Source of the DNA: JAKFWF01 sp963732635
GTDB taxonomy: Bacteria; Pseudomonadota; Alphaproteobacteria; Rhizobiales; Hyphomicrobiaceae
Length of the DNA stretch: 64,000 nucleotides
Assembly: GCA_963732635.1 (NCBI GenBank)
Contig: CAVTAL010000003.1
Location: forward strand, 62,001 to 126,000
Direction of reading: 5' to 3'
A program made the position numbers and the translations under genes. The notes under the pieces are model-generated. The model was not told the DNA's origin, made no database searches, and saw nothing but the letters and a program-made list of their open reading frames with translations. Positions 55,201 through 63,393 of the stretch are shown piece after piece (positions within the stretch are counted from its first letter, which is position 1; each line of letters begins with the position of its first letter).

Positions 55201-55610
55201 GCGCCTATGTCGCGGTCGCCGGCGTCGTCCTGGTGCGCCAGCGACCGGGCTCGGCCAAGGGCGTGGTGTTCATGACGCTGGAAGACGAGACCGGTGTCGT
55301 CAATTCGGTGGTCTGGCCGGCGACGCTCGAACGGTTCCGCAAGGTGGTGATGACCGCGCGCCTCATCCTCATCAAGGGACAGGTCCAGCGACACGGCGAC
55401 ATCATCCATGTGATCTCGAAAAATCTTGAGGATCGCAGCGACTGGCTGCGCGATTTGTCGCCCGGATCGGCCGCCATGCCGATCGCCATCGCCAATGCCG
55501 ATGAAGTCCTGCGGCCAGAACCCGGCAGTCAGCGGGGACAGAGCCAGGCCGGGCAGCTGCGCCATCCCCGCAACGTGACCATTCTGCCGAAATCGAGGGA
55601 TTTCCATTGA
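52266..55610 (+). CDS. dnaE2: Error-prone DNA polymerase DnaE2
   Basis: 1114 residues, normal for DnaE2 (ImuC). Starts with a PHP domain (AYAELQVTTNFSFLEGGSHP, missing several PHP metal ligands as in other DnaE2), then the polymerase palm with PDIDVDFEHERREEVI near residue 401, thumb and fingers (GRGSAANSAVCYCLG). A C-terminal OB-fold segment follows (VFMTLEDETGVVNSVVWPA). ATG 52266 follows GAGGAGGCGAG. It is the last gene of the imuA-imuB-dnaE2 cassette and carries out lesion-bypass synthesis in SOS mutagenesis. Confidence 0.95.
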   Translation: MSDTATITRLPVRDKPPPSPAYAELQVTTNFSFLEGGSHPQELVAQAKALGLAAIAIVDRNTLAGIVRAHVAAKQVDIRLIVGARLDFADDTPSLICLPTDRAAYGRLCRLLSRGQMRAEKGKCHLFIDDLVEAQAGQMLIVLPPDDWDWRTDGANSPCRFGQQLGRLRSRVTVPLHLAASCLYRGNDRARLAALDRLADAHALALVATGDVLYHAPHRRPLQDVLTCIRAGVVITEAGYLLEANAERHLKSPLQMARLMRGYDAALARTLDIADACRFSLDELVYEYPDEPVPAGTTAHSHLEALTAEGARWRFPDGVPDKIADTITRELSLIAQLRYAPYFLTVHDIVHYARGRGILCQGRGSAANSAVCYCLGITAVNPTEVDLLFERFVAPERNEPPDIDVDFEHERREEVIQYIYRRYGRDRAGLAATVISYRARSAVREVGKAMGLSEDVVATLAGQVWGTRSGGALPEKYVREAGLDPDDPVLAAVLELADELIGFPRHLSQHVGGFVLTRGPLIEIVPVGNGAMADRTFIEWDKDDIDALGLLKVDVLALGMLTCIRRAFDLLDAHHRRPMTLADVPREDAVVYDMLCRADSIGVFQVESRAQMNMLPRLKPRTYYDLVIEVAIVRPGPIQGDMVHPYLRRRDGIEAEHYPSPSPLHGDKNELRDILGKTKGVPLFQEQAMKIAMVAARFNGAEVNELRRALATFRRRGTIGLLEEKMVSAMVARGYDRGFAERCFNQIKGFGEYGFPESHAASFAHLVYVSSWLKCHYPAAFCCALLNSQPMGFYAPAQLVRDAREHGVEVREPDINLSDWEAILEPGETTDAPALRLGLRQIDGLSRVDADAMLGARAMRPFGDIGDLWRRARVPRASIERIATADAMRSLGLDRRQALWEVRALSLDVALPLFAHAGANEMGAEPTVQLPAMALSEHVVNDYQTLRLSLKAHPMSFLRQRFKAERVVACAELATIRNGAYVAVAGVVLVRQRPGSAKGVVFMTLEDETGVVNSVVWPATLERFRKVVMTARLILIKGQVQRHGDIIHVISKNLEDRSDWLRDLSPGSAAMPIAIANADEVLRPEPGSQRGQSQAGQLRHPRNVTILPKSRDFH

Positions 55611-55664
55611 TGAGAAAATCGCGCAACCTCAAAGGCGATCGACCTTCCGTGAGGCCACTGTCGC

Positions 55665-57431
55665 ATGCTTCCATCAAAGTCATTCCGCGTGCTCGCATTG
55701 CTGGTGGCCGCGCATGTCGTGGCTGTCATGCCAGCCACGGCGCAACGCGCCCTGGTCGAACCGGAGCAAGCGACCGGGCGGGTCGAAAAGTCGCTGCGGC
55801 AGGCGCGCACTCATATGGTGTCGGCGGCAAACCCGCTCGCGGTCGATGCCGGCATCGAGATCCTGAGTGCGGGCGGCAGCGCGGTCGACGCCGCAATCGC
55901 GGTACAACTCGTGCTCAATCTGGTCGAACCGCAGTCCTCGGGGCTCGGCGGGGGCACGTTCCTGATCCACTGGGACGCGAAGTCGGCCGAGATCGCGACC
56001 TGGGACGGCCGCGAAACCGCGCCCGCTTCGGCCAAGCCCGATCGTTTTTTGAGCGCGGGCAAACCGCTGCCCTTCGACACCGCCGTACATTCAGGGCTGA
56101 GCATCGGCGTGCCCGGTACACCCCGGCTGCTCGAAGCCGCTCACCGCGCCCATGGCAAGCTGCCCTGGCAGCGGTTGTTCGAACCGGCGATAAGGCTCGC
56201 GGAAGCCGGCTTTCCAGTGTCGGCGCGGCTCAGCCAAATGCTGCGGCAGATGGGGCCGGGCAATTTCGATATCGCCGCGCGCGCCTACTTTTTCGATGCG
56301 AAGGGCGATCCCCATCCAGTCGGCCACAGCCTCGCCAATCCGGCGTTCGCGGCAACCTTGAAAGCGATCCGCGACGGCGGCGCCGAAGCATTTTACGCAG
56401 GCGTAATCGCACAGGCCGTGGTGGATGCGGCAGCGGCGGCGCCGAACCACGCCGGCGACCTGACGATGGCGGATCTTCGCGCCTATCGGGCCGAGCCGCG
56501 ACCACCGGTTTGCGTTCTGTACCGACTACATCGTGTCTGCGGCATGGGACCACCGTCTTCGGGTGGCTTGACGGTGGCGCAGACGCTGAAGCTGCTGGAG
56601 CCGTTCGATCTGGGGCGTGGGGCGAATGCAGCCTACAACGCTCCGGCTGTGCACCTGATCGCGGAAGCGGAAAAGCTCGCCTATGCCGACCGCGACCAGT
56701 ACATCGGCGATCCCGGGCAAGTGCGCGTGCCGCCCGGTATGCTCGATTCCAGCTATCTTGGCGCGCGGTCGAAACTGATCGATCCCATGTCCGCGATGCC
56801 GCGACCAAAGCCCGGCCGGCCGCCAGGTGTCGATGCGCGGCTGTTCGGCACCGATGCCACACGCGAAAGCGTCGGCACCAGTCACATCTCGATCGTCGAC
56901 GCCGCCGGCAACGCGGTCGCCATGACCACCACAATCGAGGCTGCGTTCGGTTCCCGCGTCATGGCGGCGGGTTTTCTGCTCAACAACGAGCTTACCGACT
57001 TCGCATTCCAGCCGGTCGATCGCGACGGTCGACCGCTCGCCAATGCGGTGGGGGCCGGCAAGCGGCCGCGCAGTTCGATGGCGCCGACCTTGGTGTTCGA
57101 TCCGGCTGGCCGCTTGCTGGCGGTGCTCGGCTCGCCGGGCGGCAGTCGGATCATCCTCTATGTGGTCAAGGCAGTGGTCGCGCTGATCGACTGGGATATG
57201 GACGCGCAGGCGGCGAGCGCGGCCCTGAACTTTGGCTCGCGCGGCGACGGTTTCGAGATCGAAGGCGATCCGGCATTGCCGACCGAAGCATTGAAACACG
57301 CCATGCGAGGGCGAGGACATGCGGTGCGGGCCGACGACATGACCTCCGGAATGCAAATCATCAAAGTCCGTCCGCGGGCACTCGAGGGTGGTGCCGATCC
57401 GCGGCGCGAAGGCACGGCGCGGGGCGACTGA
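55665..57431 (+). CDS. ggt: Gamma-glutamyltransferase
   Basis: 588 residues. Ntn-hydrolase (EC 2.3.2.2/3.4.19.13) that hydrolyses glutathione and transfers its gamma-glutamyl group. Signal peptide SFRVLALLVAAHVVAVMPATA points to export. Self-cleavage and the nucleophile Thr are expected in VGTSHISIVDAAGNAVAM, and the substrate loop GSPGGSRIILYVVK is present. The overlapping longer open frame (55607-57589, Arg-rich) is a high-GC shadow. The gene is followed by a structured intergenic region and the ThiO-like gene. Confidence 0.92.
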   Translation: MLPSKSFRVLALLVAAHVVAVMPATAQRALVEPEQATGRVEKSLRQARTHMVSAANPLAVDAGIEILSAGGSAVDAAIAVQLVLNLVEPQSSGLGGGTFLIHWDAKSAEIATWDGRETAPASAKPDRFLSAGKPLPFDTAVHSGLSIGVPGTPRLLEAAHRAHGKLPWQRLFEPAIRLAEAGFPVSARLSQMLRQMGPGNFDIAARAYFFDAKGDPHPVGHSLANPAFAATLKAIRDGGAEAFYAGVIAQAVVDAAAAAPNHAGDLTMADLRAYRAEPRPPVCVLYRLHRVCGMGPPSSGGLTVAQTLKLLEPFDLGRGANAAYNAPAVHLIAEAEKLAYADRDQYIGDPGQVRVPPGMLDSSYLGARSKLIDPMSAMPRPKPGRPPGVDARLFGTDATRESVGTSHISIVDAAGNAVAMTTTIEAAFGSRVMAAGFLLNNELTDFAFQPVDRDGRPLANAVGAGKRPRSSMAPTLVFDPAGRLLAVLGSPGGSRIILYVVKAVVALIDWDMDAQAASAALNFGSRGDGFEIEGDPALPTEALKHAMRGRGHAVRADDMTSGMQIIKVRPRALEGGADPRREGTARGD

Positions 57432-57490
57432 TATCGTCGAGCCAAATGATGGGCTTTGCCATAGGTCATCGCTGCGGGGTAAGGCGCCGT

Positions 57491-57619
57491 GCTAGTTTTC
57501 CGACTCTGACGCTTGGTGCCCAAGCGTCAACCCGGAACCCTAGCCACTTTTGGTTTGTGTTGCGTCTTTCCAAACGGAATTCCACCTGACGCCGGAAGCT
57601 TCCGTTTGGGACGCAACAC
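57491..57619 (+). promoter_or_regulatory. Strongly structured leader upstream of the ThiO-like gene
   Basis: Two consecutive long hairpins occupy the gap before the oxidase gene. Hairpin 1 (57491-57544) pairs GCTAG/CTAGC, TTCCG/CGGAA and GACGCTTGG/CCAAGCGTC around a TGC loop. Hairpin 2 (57557-57619) pairs GTGTTGCGTC/GACGCAACAC and CCAAACGGAA/TTCCGTTTGG with a three-base bulge, around a 20-base loop that contains part of the perfect palindrome CGGAAGCTTCCG. No T-tract follows and no known riboswitch consensus (TPP, glycine, SAM, cobalamin) was matched. It may be a regulatory RNA, a terminator region for ggt, or a palindromic mobile relic. Confidence 0.55.
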
Positions 57620-57656
57620 TACGCAACGGCCGATCTGACAATCAGGCGTGGAGACC

Positions 57657-58658
57657 ATGGAGCGAAACATAACTGTCGTCGGCGCCGGCATTTTCGGCAT
57701 CTGGCAGGCCCTGACCCTGGCGCGCGCCGGTGCGAAGGTCAGCCTGATCGAAGCGAGTGCCGAGCCGTTCGCCAATGCCGCCAGCCGATGGGCCGGCGCG
57801 ATGATCGCGCCCGACTGCGAGGAGGAAGCCGCATTGCCGCTGATCCGGACGCTCGGCCACGAAGGCCGCGCGATCTGGCGGGCGACCTATCCGCAGTTGA
57901 TCTGCCGGGGGTCTCTGGTCGTCACCGCCGCGCGGGATCGGGGCGAGTTGCAGCGGTTTGCGCGGCTCACCAGCGGTTCCGAAGCGATCGACGGTGATCG
58001 TCTGGCCGCACTCGAACCGGCGCTGGCGGGGCGCTACCACAGTGGGCTGTATTTTCCCGACGAAGCTCATATGGAGACGCCGCACGCCCTGGCTTTTCTG
58101 CTCGCCGCCGTGCGGGCCCTGGGGGTGGAGGTGCGGTTCGGCGAAACCTGGTCGGCGGGCTCGCGCGATGATGGTCTGGTTGTCGATTGCCGGGGCATCG
58201 GTGCGCGCGCGGAATTGCCGACATTGCGTGGTGTCAGGGGCGAGCGGCTGCTCGTGCGGGCCGGCGATATCCAGTTGTCTCGGCCGGTGCGGCTGCTGCA
58301 TCCGCGCGCCTCGTTCTACATCGTGCCTTGGAGCGAGGGGTTGCACCTGATCGGCGCGACAGTGATTGAAAGCGAGGACACGAGTGCGATGACGGTGCGT
58401 TCCGCCCTCGAACTGCTGGGGCTGGCCTATGCGCTGCATCCGGCATTCGGCGAGGCGGAGATTGTCGAGATGAGTGCGGGCGTGCGGCCGGCATTTGCCG
58501 ACAATGTGCCACGAGCGATCGTGCGCGATGGGGTAATCCACGTCAACGGCGCCTACCGGCATGGCTTCCTGCTGGCGCCAGTGATGGCCGCGGCGGTAGC
58601 CGACTACGTAACGACCGGCGTTGTCCGGCCCCAGGTGATGGAGGTCTCCGGCGACTGA
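57657..58658 (+). CDS. FAD-dependent amino acid oxidase, ThiO-like
   Basis: 333 residues from ATG 57657; a GTG at 57648 in frame would add three. The dinucleotide-binding start NITVVGAGIFGIWQALTLAR (Gly-x-Gly-x-x-Gly) and the DAO-family block GATVIESEDTSAMT fit glycine oxidase/ThiO. The C-terminal substrate motif reads VNGAYRHGFLLAPVMA, with the Tyr-Arg-His-Gly typical of ThiO. ThiO oxidises glycine to dehydroglycine for the thiazole of thiamine, but no other thi gene is adjacent, so other amine substrates remain possible. Convergent with the glycosyltransferase gene. Confidence 0.85.
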   Translation: MERNITVVGAGIFGIWQALTLARAGAKVSLIEASAEPFANAASRWAGAMIAPDCEEEAALPLIRTLGHEGRAIWRATYPQLICRGSLVVTAARDRGELQRFARLTSGSEAIDGDRLAALEPALAGRYHSGLYFPDEAHMETPHALAFLLAAVRALGVEVRFGETWSAGSRDDGLVVDCRGIGARAELPTLRGVRGERLLVRAGDIQLSRPVRLLHPRASFYIVPWSEGLHLIGATVIESEDTSAMTVRSALELLGLAYALHPAFGEAEIVEMSAGVRPAFADNVPRAIVRDGVIHVNGAYRHGFLLAPVMAAAVADYVTTGVVRPQVMEVSGD

Positions 58659-58713
58659 TGTGGTGCCGGCGCCTGAGCACAACGATGGGGCACGTCAAGG
58701 GGCACCGACGGCG

Positions 58714-59919
58714 TCAATGGGCGACGAAATCGACGAGTCCGGCCACGCAGGCGTCGAGCGAGAACCGGTTCACCGCCGTGGCACGGGCGGCCGCTCGCAT
58801 GGGATCGTAAGCGCGCTGATTGGCCAGCACGTGGCAAACCCGACCGGCCAAGCCTTCAATATCGAAGAATGGCACCAGCATGCCGTTCTGTCCGTCGATG
58901 ACCTCGTGCAATGGACCGGTATCCGATCCGATAACCACGCAGCCGGCGCTGAGCGATTCGATCATCGACCACGACAATACGAACGGATACGTCAGGTAGA
59001 CGTGAACCGATGATACCTGCAGCATCTTGAGGTAGGACGCGTACGGTAGCGGCCCGAGGAAGTGCACGCGGTTCGGGTCGATCCGGGCTGCAACCTCGTC
59101 ACGGAAGATCGTCTTCCAATTCCGTCCCGGTGGCGGCGCGGCGCCGTAGGAAACCTTGTCGTCGCCGACAATGACGATCTGCGCGTTCGGCCGCTGGCGC
59201 AGGATTTCCGGCACCGCGCGCATGAAGATGTGATAGCCGCGCAACGGTTCGAGATTTCGCGCGACGAAGGTGACGATCTCCTGCCCGCGGGCCAGCCGTC
59301 GCCCGTTCGGCAAGGTCAGGACGGCATTGGCGTCGGGCCGCACGGCATTGATATCGACGCCCTCGTGCAAGACGGTGATCTTGCTTTGCAGTTCTGTCGG
59401 GTATGTCGACTTCTGCCACAACGTCGGCGCGATGCCGTCGTCGCTTTCGATCAGCGAAAGCAGTGTTGCCGCGTTCTTCAATTGCAGCCCGACACAGGCG
59501 TCGACGCCGAGATAGCCGAACTCAGGGTCGAAGTTCACGTCGAGGCCCTGGCTGCGATAATAGAATTCGCAATAGGTGATGATGCGGGCACGTGGAAACG
59601 CCTCCCGCAGCGGTAAGGTCTCGCCCCAACCGCAATGGGCGATGACGACGTTGGGGGTGAACCCTTGCTTGATGAGCGCCGTGGCGGCGTAGAGGATCTG
59701 CTCGGCGCGGCGGCATTCGACGTCGAACCGGCGCGCGAAGGGATGCGTCTCCGACACATCGGCAGGCATGACCTCATAGCGCTGCAGCTTCACCCGCTCC
59801 ATCTCGGATGCGCCGCGCGAGCCGATCGCCGCCACCCGCGTGCCGGGAATTTGAGTCAGAGCAGCGGCCAGGCCCTTGAACTGAGCTGGAAAATTGTTGT
59901 GTACGAACAGGATGTCCAT
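58714..59919 (-). CDS. Glycosyltransferase family 4 protein
   Basis: 401 residues, GT-B fold. N-terminal domain begins MDILFVHNNFPAQFKGLAAAL. The C-terminal nucleotide-sugar domain contains VTFVARNLEPLRGYHIFMRA and the Glu-x7-Glu region (SWSMIESLSAGCVVIGSDTGPLHEVIDG). Sugar donor and acceptor are unknown. It follows a class I methyltransferase gene by six bases on the minus strand; the pair probably modifies the same surface polysaccharide, glycan or peptide. Confidence 0.9.
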   Translation of the reverse strand: MDILFVHNNFPAQFKGLAAALTQIPGTRVAAIGSRGASEMERVKLQRYEVMPADVSETHPFARRFDVECRRAEQILYAATALIKQGFTPNVVIAHCGWGETLPLREAFPRARIITYCEFYYRSQGLDVNFDPEFGYLGVDACVGLQLKNAATLLSLIESDDGIAPTLWQKSTYPTELQSKITVLHEGVDINAVRPDANAVLTLPNGRRLARGQEIVTFVARNLEPLRGYHIFMRAVPEILRQRPNAQIVIVGDDKVSYGAAPPPGRNWKTIFRDEVAARIDPNRVHFLGPLPYASYLKMLQVSSVHVYLTYPFVLSWSMIESLSAGCVVIGSDTGPLHEVIDGQNGMLVPFFDIEGLAGRVCHVLANQRAYDPMRAAARATAVNRFSLDACVAGLVDFVAH

Positions 59920-59925
59920 CTGATC

Positions 59926-60609
59926 TCAGGCGATCGCGAGGTATTTCTGGTCGGTCTTCTCGAGCAGTGCCCTAAGCTGAGCCGTGTCGGTTTTCGGCAT
60001 CAAGGCGGCAGCCCACAAATCAATGGACGGACCCGCCGCCACCCAGGACTCTGCAAACCCGGCTTTTTGCAACGCGCCGCCAAGTCGGCTGAGCGTGAAG
60101 CCGGTGTTGTGCGCCATGTAGGTATTGCCCTTGGAGATCGAAGCCGTGTGTCCAAAGAGCATATCGACCACCGAGATCGGGCCAGCCGGCGAATTATAGA
60201 TCGTGCGCTCGATATCGCCACCGGCAATCAGCTTGCCGATCTGTTCGAGGTCGGGGCAAGTGATGAGCGCGAAACCGTCCGGCTTCAGGATGCGCTTGAT
60301 TTCCGACAGCGCCATCGACACTTCGTGGGTGTAGAGATGTTCGATGTTGTGCGACGACCATACGGCGTCAAACGACGCGTCCGCTACCGTGCCGCGCAAA
60401 TCCGTGATCGAGCCCAGGATGTCGGGCTTCACCTCGGGATTGATGTCCTGGCGCACAACCTTCCAGCCGGCAAATGCCGCATGCACGCGCGAACTGTTGG
60501 GCGGACCGGCGCCGGCGTCGAGGACCCGACGCTGCTGGTCCTGTATCGGGGGAATTGAAGGTCCCGGCGAGTTCGGGTGCGAAAGAATCGGGCGGAATGG
60601 TTTGCTCAT
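59926..60609 (-). CDS. Class I SAM-dependent methyltransferase
   Basis: 227 residues from ATG 60609. SAM-binding motif RVLDAGAGPPNSSRVHAA, then the acidic residue after strand 2 (VVRQDINPEV) and the post-motif SSHNIEHLYTHEVSMALSEI, typical of Methyltransf_11-like enzymes. The segment LKPDGFALITCPDLEQIG fits. Target unknown. Six bases upstream of the glycosyltransferase gene, so probably one operon for glycan decoration. Confidence 0.85.
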   Translation of the reverse strand: MSKPFRPILSHPNSPGPSIPPIQDQQRRVLDAGAGPPNSSRVHAAFAGWKVVRQDINPEVKPDILGSITDLRGTVADASFDAVWSSHNIEHLYTHEVSMALSEIKRILKPDGFALITCPDLEQIGKLIAGGDIERTIYNSPAGPISVVDMLFGHTASISKGNTYMAHNTGFTLSRLGGALQKAGFAESWVAAGPSIDLWAAALMPKTDTAQLRALLEKTDQKYLAIA

Positions 60610-60974
60610 GAGGACCACATAGTTCAACGGATTGCAGCCGTAAACCAAAAGCGGAATGCGACGAATGCTGGCGAATGGCTTTTTTTGACCAGTGTTTCAG
60701 GCAATTGTGTGGGCGAGCGAGGCCGCGCGCCGGAACCGCGGCGCGGTGCGTCCAGCGGACAGGCTCTAGTGATCCGCCCGCGAAAATATTGACCGCTTCG
60801 GTCGGGTAGAGCCCTCTTGCGAGACCCGACGCGGCTGGCACCGCTCGTGGAATGTCGGCTCTCGCAAGCGGGCTCTAGCCGACCTACGGGACTGCGCATG
60901 AATTCCGCAGGTCATTGGTTTTGCGGTTTGGTTTAAGGCCGAAGATCTGATATCGAGGAAATGGAGGGATTTCA
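60610..60974. other. Intergenic region with a dispersed repeat
   Basis: 365 bases between the methyltransferase gene start (reading left) and the end of the mob-linked gene. It contains the third TTGGGT-type palindrome copy. No credible gene was found. It must carry the promoter of the methyltransferase-glycosyltransferase pair. Confidence 0.55.
60851..60886. repeat. Dispersed TTGGGT palindrome, copy 3 (variant)
   Basis: AATGTCGGCTCTCGCAAGCG then GGCTCTAGCCGACCTAC: arms GTCGGCT and AGCCGAC pair. The left flank CGTGG and the core CGCAAG-GGGCT match copy 2, so it is a diverged copy with compensatory arm changes (TTGGGTC/GACCCAA replaced by TCGGCT/AGCCGA). Confidence 0.65.
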
Positions 60975-61788
60975 CTAGGGCCGAAGAACTCTGACGTCGC
61001 ACTGCGGGTTGCCGGTTGGCCGAGCTTGCGAACGGGGCGCCGCAAAAATTCCGTCCGGGCCGATCAGGCGCATCAACCGGCGATTGGCGAGCACGGCTCC
61101 ACCTGCAACGGCGGCTGCGCAGGCGCGGAGGGAATGCATAAATCTAGCGATCAATTCGGACGGCTCGTTGATTGGGGGAAGCGTTGGTGTGCCGTCGAAG
61201 GCCAGATCGGCGTGTTTCGCAGTGCCGGCGCCGATCACCAGCATGTTCTCCAGATCGATGGCCGCAGGGTATCGCCATGCCTGACCGCCGTCCGTGGCGA
61301 CGATCATGATCTGCGGGTATCGCGAAGCCGCCTGCCGGAATGCCTGCCATTGATCCGGCTGGTCACTTCGCATCGGCACCAGCAGGATGCGCGCCGGCGT
61401 GCGGGCGGCGAACGCAATCGCCTGCGCCAAAGTTTCGGGCCTCAGCCGGATCGATGCGGATGGGGATCAGCCGCAAATTACCGACAGATGCGAGCCGGCG
61501 GGCCAGTTCCGTGCCATCGCCGCCCCAGTTCGCCGGGGCATCGTTCGGGCTCGCTGCGTACGGGCGATTGTCGCCGGTTACGAGGTCCCAGCCGACGAGA
61601 TCGCCTTCGCCGTCGCGCGCCAGATGCGTGGCGAGATCCGGCCGGGTATAGTCGATCCCGGTACCGAGCACTGCGACCGCAATGCCACCAGGATCGAGGC
61701 CCGGCGGCAGGCGCGGCTTGCGAGGTTGGGCCTCGGCTGCGCCGGCCAGCATGATGCAAAGCAGCATCCCGCCCAACCGCCGGATCAT
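60975..61788 (-). CDS. Subtilisin-like exported protein with degenerate active site, frameshifted
   Basis: About 270 residues when repaired. Signal peptide LGGMLLCIMLAGAAEAQ. The subtilase fold is suggested by VAVLGTGIDYTRPDL, where the normal catalytic Asp-Thr-Gly is Gly-Thr-Gly; by WGGDGTELARRLAS, where the catalytic His of His-Gly-Thr is gone; and by IVATDGGQAWRYPAAID, where the oxyanion Asn becomes Asp. No Gly-Thr-Ser serine motif is found. It is thus probably a pseudo-protease. One base too many at about 61438 (in GGG/CCC) splits it into two frames. It overlaps the mobB stop by ATGA, so it belongs to the molybdenum-cofactor operon. Confidence 0.7.
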
Positions 61789-62316
61789 GGGCGTTGGCCG
61801 TTGGCGAGCACGAACCTCGCGATCGATGCGATATCATCGAGATCGAACACTGGGGTGGTCGCCCCGGCGACAGGAAAGTCGGCGGCGATTGCCACCACGT
61901 GCGCGTCGGTGTCGGCCAAACGCCGCTGGTCCAATGCCGCTTGTCGACGTGCCTCGATCTTCGGAATTGGCGCCCGCTTGTAGCCTTCGACGATGATCAG
62001 ATCGCACGGCTCAAGCCGGGCTGATAATCTGTTCCAGCGAAGGTTCCGGCTCCGTTCGTAATTCCCGCACCACTGCCCATCGCGCTTGCGATACGACCGC
62101 TACTTGGCCGGCGCCGGCACGTCGGTGCCGGGCGCTGTCGGTATCGCCATCGTCGATCTGGAAGGCATGATGGGCGTGCTTGATCGTTGCCACGTCGAGG
62201 CCCCGGCTGGTCAGTTCGCTAACGAGGCGGGTCACCAGCGTCGTCTTGCCGGAATTCTTCCAGCCGACGATGCCGATCAACGGAGAATGCGATGCGACGA
62301 GCGGGCGCGCGGTCAC
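61785..62316 (-). CDS. mobB: Molybdopterin-guanine dinucleotide biosynthesis protein MobB, frameshifted
   Basis: About 176 residues when repaired. P-loop GTPase that assists MobA in making the guanine dinucleotide form of molybdenum cofactor. Walker A is VGWKNSGKTTLVTRLV, followed by VATIKHAHHAFQID, both diagnostic of MobB. The first frame stops early at 62011 (SLEQIISPA). Skipping one base in the GGG/CCC run near 62019 restores RLEPCDLIIVEGYKRAPIPK, the expected MobB continuation, and a stop at 61785. It lies six bases after mobA. Confidence 0.88.
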
Positions 62317-62322
62317 GTTGGA

Positions 62323-62970
62323 TCAGCCTTGCAGCAGGCGGCGCGCATCGTCCAGCTCATGGGGATGGTTGGCATTGAAGAATGGGTCGATCTGGCGGCC
62401 GGCGATGGTGGCGAACTCGAAATCCACCGGCTCTGTACCATGCCGGTCGGTCCAGGCCAGCACCTTGCGCACGCCCTCGCGCAGGGCGCGTTCCAGATCG
62501 TCGGCGAGGGCGACCGGCCAGAGGCCGATCACCGGGTGCAATTCGCCGGCCGAACGGGCGATCGCGATTCTGCCTGGTTCAGTCGCGATTCCCGCCCACA
62601 GCCGCGCGACGAGGTCGGCGGGTATGAAGGGCGCATCGGTCGAGACGGTGGCGATGTGGCTGGTGCTCGGGGCATGGACGAGGCTCCAGCGCATGCCGGC
62701 AAGCGTACCGGCCAGGGGGCCGACGAAGCCGTCCACCGTGTCCGCCGCCACCGGCAGACCGAAGGCCGCGAACCGTGCCGGATCGCCATTGGCGTTGAGG
62801 ACCAGGCGGTTCACCTGGGGCCCGAGCCGCTCAATCATGTGCGCGAGCATGGGGCGACCAGCAAGATCGCGCAGGCATTTGTCACCGCCGCCATCGGCAT
62901 CGGGGAACATGCGGCGCGATTGGCCGCCGGCCAGCAGGACGCCGGTGATGTCTGGGTTCGAAGGTGTCAT
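62323..62970 (-). CDS. mobA: Molybdenum cofactor guanylyltransferase MobA
   Basis: 215 residues. Transfers GMP from GTP to molybdopterin (EC 2.7.7.77). The nucleotide loop GVLLAGGQSRRM, the GGDKCLRDLAGRPML segment, and ATVSTDAPFIPADL (metal-binding Asp) are visible, plus the closing FFNANHPHEL. First gene of the mobA-mobB-subtilase-like operon. Confidence 0.93.
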   Translation of the reverse strand: MTPSNPDITGVLLAGGQSRRMFPDADGGGDKCLRDLAGRPMLAHMIERLGPQVNRLVLNANGDPARFAAFGLPVAADTVDGFVGPLAGTLAGMRWSLVHAPSTSHIATVSTDAPFIPADLVARLWAGIATEPGRIAIARSAGELHPVIGLWPVALADDLERALREGVRKVLAWTDRHGTEPVDFEFATIAGRQIDPFFNANHPHELDDARRLLQG

Positions 62971-63098
62971 CGACTGTTATCTAGGGCAAAGTGCTTGCGA
63001 CCGCTACCGACGCACTCGCATTTGATCGTTGGCAGCGACGCCGTGGGGCGCTATCTGGTGCGCTTGCGATTGAGCGACCAAACCCGAGAGCCCATGTG

Positions 63099-63374
63099 AT
63101 GCCCGATGTTTCCGACGACCAGAAGGCCGCCACGCCGCCCGACCGCCTGTCGGTGAACCCCAAGAGCCCCTATTACGACGAGGCGCTGCTGTTGCGCGGC
63201 GTCGGCGTGAAGTTCCGCGGGGCTGAAAAGACCAATGTCGAGGAATATTGCGTCAGCGAGGGCTGGGTCAGGCTCGCGGCGGGCGTCGCCAAGGACCGCT
63301 TCGGTAACCCGATGACCGTGAAGCTGACCGGCAAGGTCGAGCCGTACTTCAAGGACCCCGCGCCGACCGAATAA
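63099..63374 (+). CDS. DUF3297 family protein
   Basis: 91 residues from ATG 63099 (MPDVSDDQ). The family core reads PPDRLSVNPKSPYYDE, RGVGVKFRGAEKTNVEEYC and GWVRLAAGVAKDRFG. Function unknown, very small and conserved among proteobacteria. Divergent from mobA and convergent with the cytochrome b561 gene. Confidence 0.88.
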   Translation: MPDVSDDQKAATPPDRLSVNPKSPYYDEALLLRGVGVKFRGAEKTNVEEYCVSEGWVRLAAGVAKDRFGNPMTVKLTGKVEPYFKDPAPTE

Positions 63375-63393
63375 GCGGGTCGTGTTCGCCAGT

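Noticed and set aside
55607..57589. 660-residue plus-strand open frame covering ggt
   Set aside because: Arg/Gly/Ala-rich shadow translation. The ggt frame holds a signal peptide and all catalytic motifs.
57432..57656. TPP riboswitch ahead of the ThiO-like gene
   Set aside because: No CTGAGA or other thi-box core is present, and no other thiamine genes follow; only unexplained hairpins are seen.
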